This document shows, piece after piece, positions 62,707 through 64,000 of a stretch of 64,000 nucleotides of DNA (position 1 is its first letter; the number at the start of each line of letters is the position of its first letter). Source of the DNA: Plantactinospora sp039889035 (GTDB lineage: Bacteria > Actinomycetota > Actinomycetes > Mycobacteriales > Micromonosporaceae). Both the position numbers and the translations under genes were made by a program. Below the pieces are notes generated by a model that was not told the DNA's origin, searched no databases, and worked only from the letters and a program-made list of their open reading frames with translations. Location of the stretch: NCBI GenBank assembly GCA_039889035.1, contig JBDQQY010000014.1:1-64000 (forward strand), written 5' to 3'.

Positions 62707-63480
62707 ATGAAGAATGAGCCGGCCGTTCCGCCGTATCACATCGCCTCGGTCGACCACGCCCTGCGGCTCCTGCTGCTGCTGAAGACCAAGCCGAGCATCC
62801 GGGTCGCCGAGGCGGCCGACGAGCTGAACGTCGCCCGCTCCACCGCGCACCGGCTGCTGGCCATGCTCGTCTACCGCGGTTTCGCGGCGCAGAACCCGAC
62901 CACCCGGGCGTACCACCCGGGGCCGGTGCTGATCGAGGTCGGGATGGGCGCGCTGTCCAAGCTCGACGTCCGGCGCAAGGCCCGGCCGTACCTGGAGCGC
63001 CTGGTGGCGACGACCGGCGAGACCGCCAGCCTGCAGATCCTGGAGGGCAACCACGTCCGGTTCGTGGACTCGGTCGAGTCGGCGAACGCCGTCCGGGTCG
63101 CCTCCCGGGCCGGGGTCAGTCTGCCCGCGCACGCCTCGTCCGGCGGCAAGGTGCTGCTCGCCGGCATGTCGCTGGAGGCGGTGCAGCGGCTCTATCCGCA
63201 CGAGAAGCTGGAGCAGGTGACCGAGGCGACCAACACCGACCGGGCCACCCTGTTCGAGGAGTTGGCCGAGGCCAGGGCGCAGGGCTACTCGGTCAACCAT
63301 GGGGAGAGCGAACCGGGGCTGGTGGCGGTGGGCGTACCGTTGCCGGATCGCAGCGGCATCCCGGTCGCCTCGCTGACCATCGCCGGCCCGACCGCCCGGA
63401 TGGGGCCGGAAGGGGTGAACCGGGCCGTCGAGGCGCTCCGGGAGGCGGCGAAGGAGCTGAGCGAGAGCCTCTACCGCTGA
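62707..63480 (+). CDS. IclR-family transcriptional regulator
   Basis: 257 residues. N-terminal winged helix (SIRVAEAADELNVARSTAHR, then LLAMLVYRGFAAQ) and a C-terminal effector domain (about 85-250) with LPAHASSGGKVLLA and GYSVNHGESEPGLVAVGVPL. IclR proteins usually control catabolism of aromatics or short acids. Divergent from the P450 operon by 189 bp and 216 bp upstream of an amidohydrolase on the same strand, so both are likely targets. Confidence 0.93.
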   Translation: MKNEPAVPPYHIASVDHALRLLLLLKTKPSIRVAEAADELNVARSTAHRLLAMLVYRGFAAQNPTTRAYHPGPVLIEVGMGALSKLDVRRKARPYLERLVATTGETASLQILEGNHVRFVDSVESANAVRVASRAGVSLPAHASSGGKVLLAGMSLEAVQRLYPHEKLEQVTEATNTDRATLFEELAEARAQGYSVNHGESEPGLVAVGVPLPDRSGIPVASLTIAGPTARMGPEGVNRAVEALREAAKELSESLYR

Positions 63481-63508
63481 CCAGCGCTCTCCGGCAGCAC
63501 GAGCAACT

Positions 63509-63525
63509 GTTCCGCTGATCAGAAT
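63509..63525. promoter_or_regulatory. Putative IclR-type inverted repeat
   Basis: GTTCCG-CTGAT-CAGAAT has 5 of 6 matching pairs and resembles the element at 39579. AACTGT flanks it on both sides (63505-63510 and 63526-63531), 21 bp apart. It lies upstream of the amidohydrolase gene. Confidence 0.35.
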
Positions 63526-63696
63526 AACTGTGCCTGCTATTCCCTGGAGCGATGCATCGGGGCTAGCGTGTGAGCACTGTGTGGTCGCACCCGGCGTCGT
63601 CGCCGCCGTGCCCGGGCCGGCACCCGGGCGCGCTGCCGGCGACGCCGAGGGCGGCCGGCAGGCCACCGCGGTTCCCACCACCCCGGGGAGAGGCAC

Positions 63697-64000
63697 ATGT
63701 TCATCGACGTCCACGGCCACGTCAGCGCGCCGAGCGAGCTGTACGCGTACAAGGCCGGCCTGCTGTCGCACCGCGGCGCGCACGGCCGGGGCGGCGCGGG
63801 GATCAGCGACGACCGGCTCCGGGCCGCGCTGCACGAGCCGAACCCGAGCTTCGGCGGCGAATCCCACCTGGCGCACCTGGCCGCCGCCGGGATCGACCTC
63901 CAGCTCATCTCGCCCCGGCCGTACCAGTCGATGCACAGCGAGTCGCCGGCCTTCCTGGTCGACTGGTTCACCGCCGAGACCAACGACGTCATCCACCGGG
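63697..64000 (+). CDS. Amidohydrolase, LigJ (4-oxalomesaconate hydratase)-like, 5' part
   Basis: 101 residues are visible, then the gene leaves the window in frame with no stop. It starts MFIDVHGHVS, the metal-binding His-x-His of amidohydrolases, followed by a GGAGISDDRLRAALHEP stretch, LAAAGIDLQLISPRPYQSMH and TNDVIHR. The ISDD...ISPRP pattern recalls LigJ-type 4-oxalomesaconate hydratase and gamma-resorcylate decarboxylase relatives. GGGGAG at eight bases supports ATG 63697. With P450, ferredoxin and IclR next to it, catabolism of an aromatic compound is a reasonable guess. Confidence 0.75.
   Translation, partial: MFIDVHGHVSAPSELYAYKAGLLSHRGAHGRGGAGISDDRLRAALHEPNPSFGGESHLAHLAAAGIDLQLISPRPYQSMHSESPAFLVDWFTAETNDVIHR

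Overview
The window is about 72% GC by eye, with GTG and TTG starts, 4-bp GTGA/ATGA gene overlaps and many Gly/Ala/Arg-rich proteins. It carries mycothiol-type proteins, a group II truncated globin, a CtaJ-like/DUF5130 pair and an actinobacterial-style c-di-AMP riboswitch. This points to an actinomycete, most likely a Micromonosporaceae member (Micromonospora/Plantactinospora-like). That placement is inference from gene content. No rRNA or tRNA gene, insertion sequence, integrase or CRISPR array was seen.

Layout, housekeeping part (1-38.2 kb). The window opens with the low-complexity 3' end of a gene, a GNAT acetyltransferase and a bifunctional penicillin-binding protein. A cobalamin/siroheme operon follows (cobC-like, cobT, fused cysG/cobA), ending at a strong hairpin. 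Next is trehalose metabolism (otsA, then a trehalose-phosphatase fused to a GH15 glycosidase). Then come an EttA-type ABC-F translation factor, a thioesterase, a YbjN protein, a truncated hemoglobin, an MFS exporter, an MscS channel and an HNH endonuclease. After these are a sortase with a neighbouring surface protein, and an Lrp-type regulator divergent from tryptophan 2,3-dioxygenase and kynureninase. The stretch continues with CtaJ-like/DUF5130, Uma2, aminopeptidase N, a mycothiol-type DsbA-fold protein, DUF1015, ribose-5-phosphate isomerase B, a GT2 glycosyltransferase, a NodB deacetylase and an SDR. It closes with a c-di-AMP riboswitch controlling a secreted cell-wall-type protein, and a macro-domain protein.

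Accessory part (38.3-64 kb). A MarR regulator with a 21-bp-spaced operator on its own start codon is coupled to a small membrane protein. From 39.8 to 51.8 kb lies a co-directional cluster holding two complete but divergent DppBCDF-type ABC importers, one lipoprotein binding protein, a mycothiol-isomerase-fold protein and two DsbA-fold proteins with different active sites (CPWC and SPWC). Next come a tandem-domain SpoU/TrmH methyltransferase, an unrecognised HELGHH metalloprotease, an integral membrane protein, an M28 peptidase and a GNAT. An XRE/TPR regulator is then followed by a three-gene overlapping operon of small proteins that all carry an H-x(4-7)-C-x2-C-x(4-5)-C module; I do not recognise this family. 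The window ends with a P450 / [3Fe-4S] ferredoxin / ferredoxin reductase operon, divergent from an IclR regulator and the start of a LigJ-like amidohydrolase. The last group looks like a catabolic module for an aromatic or related substrate.

The strongest candidates for something undescribed are the Cys/His-module operon (57.8-58.7 kb), the double importer with DsbA-fold partners (39.8-51.8 kb), and the sortase with a substrate-like neighbour that lacks LPXTG (20.1-21.5 kb). No searches were run; family names rest on motif and sequence recognition only.
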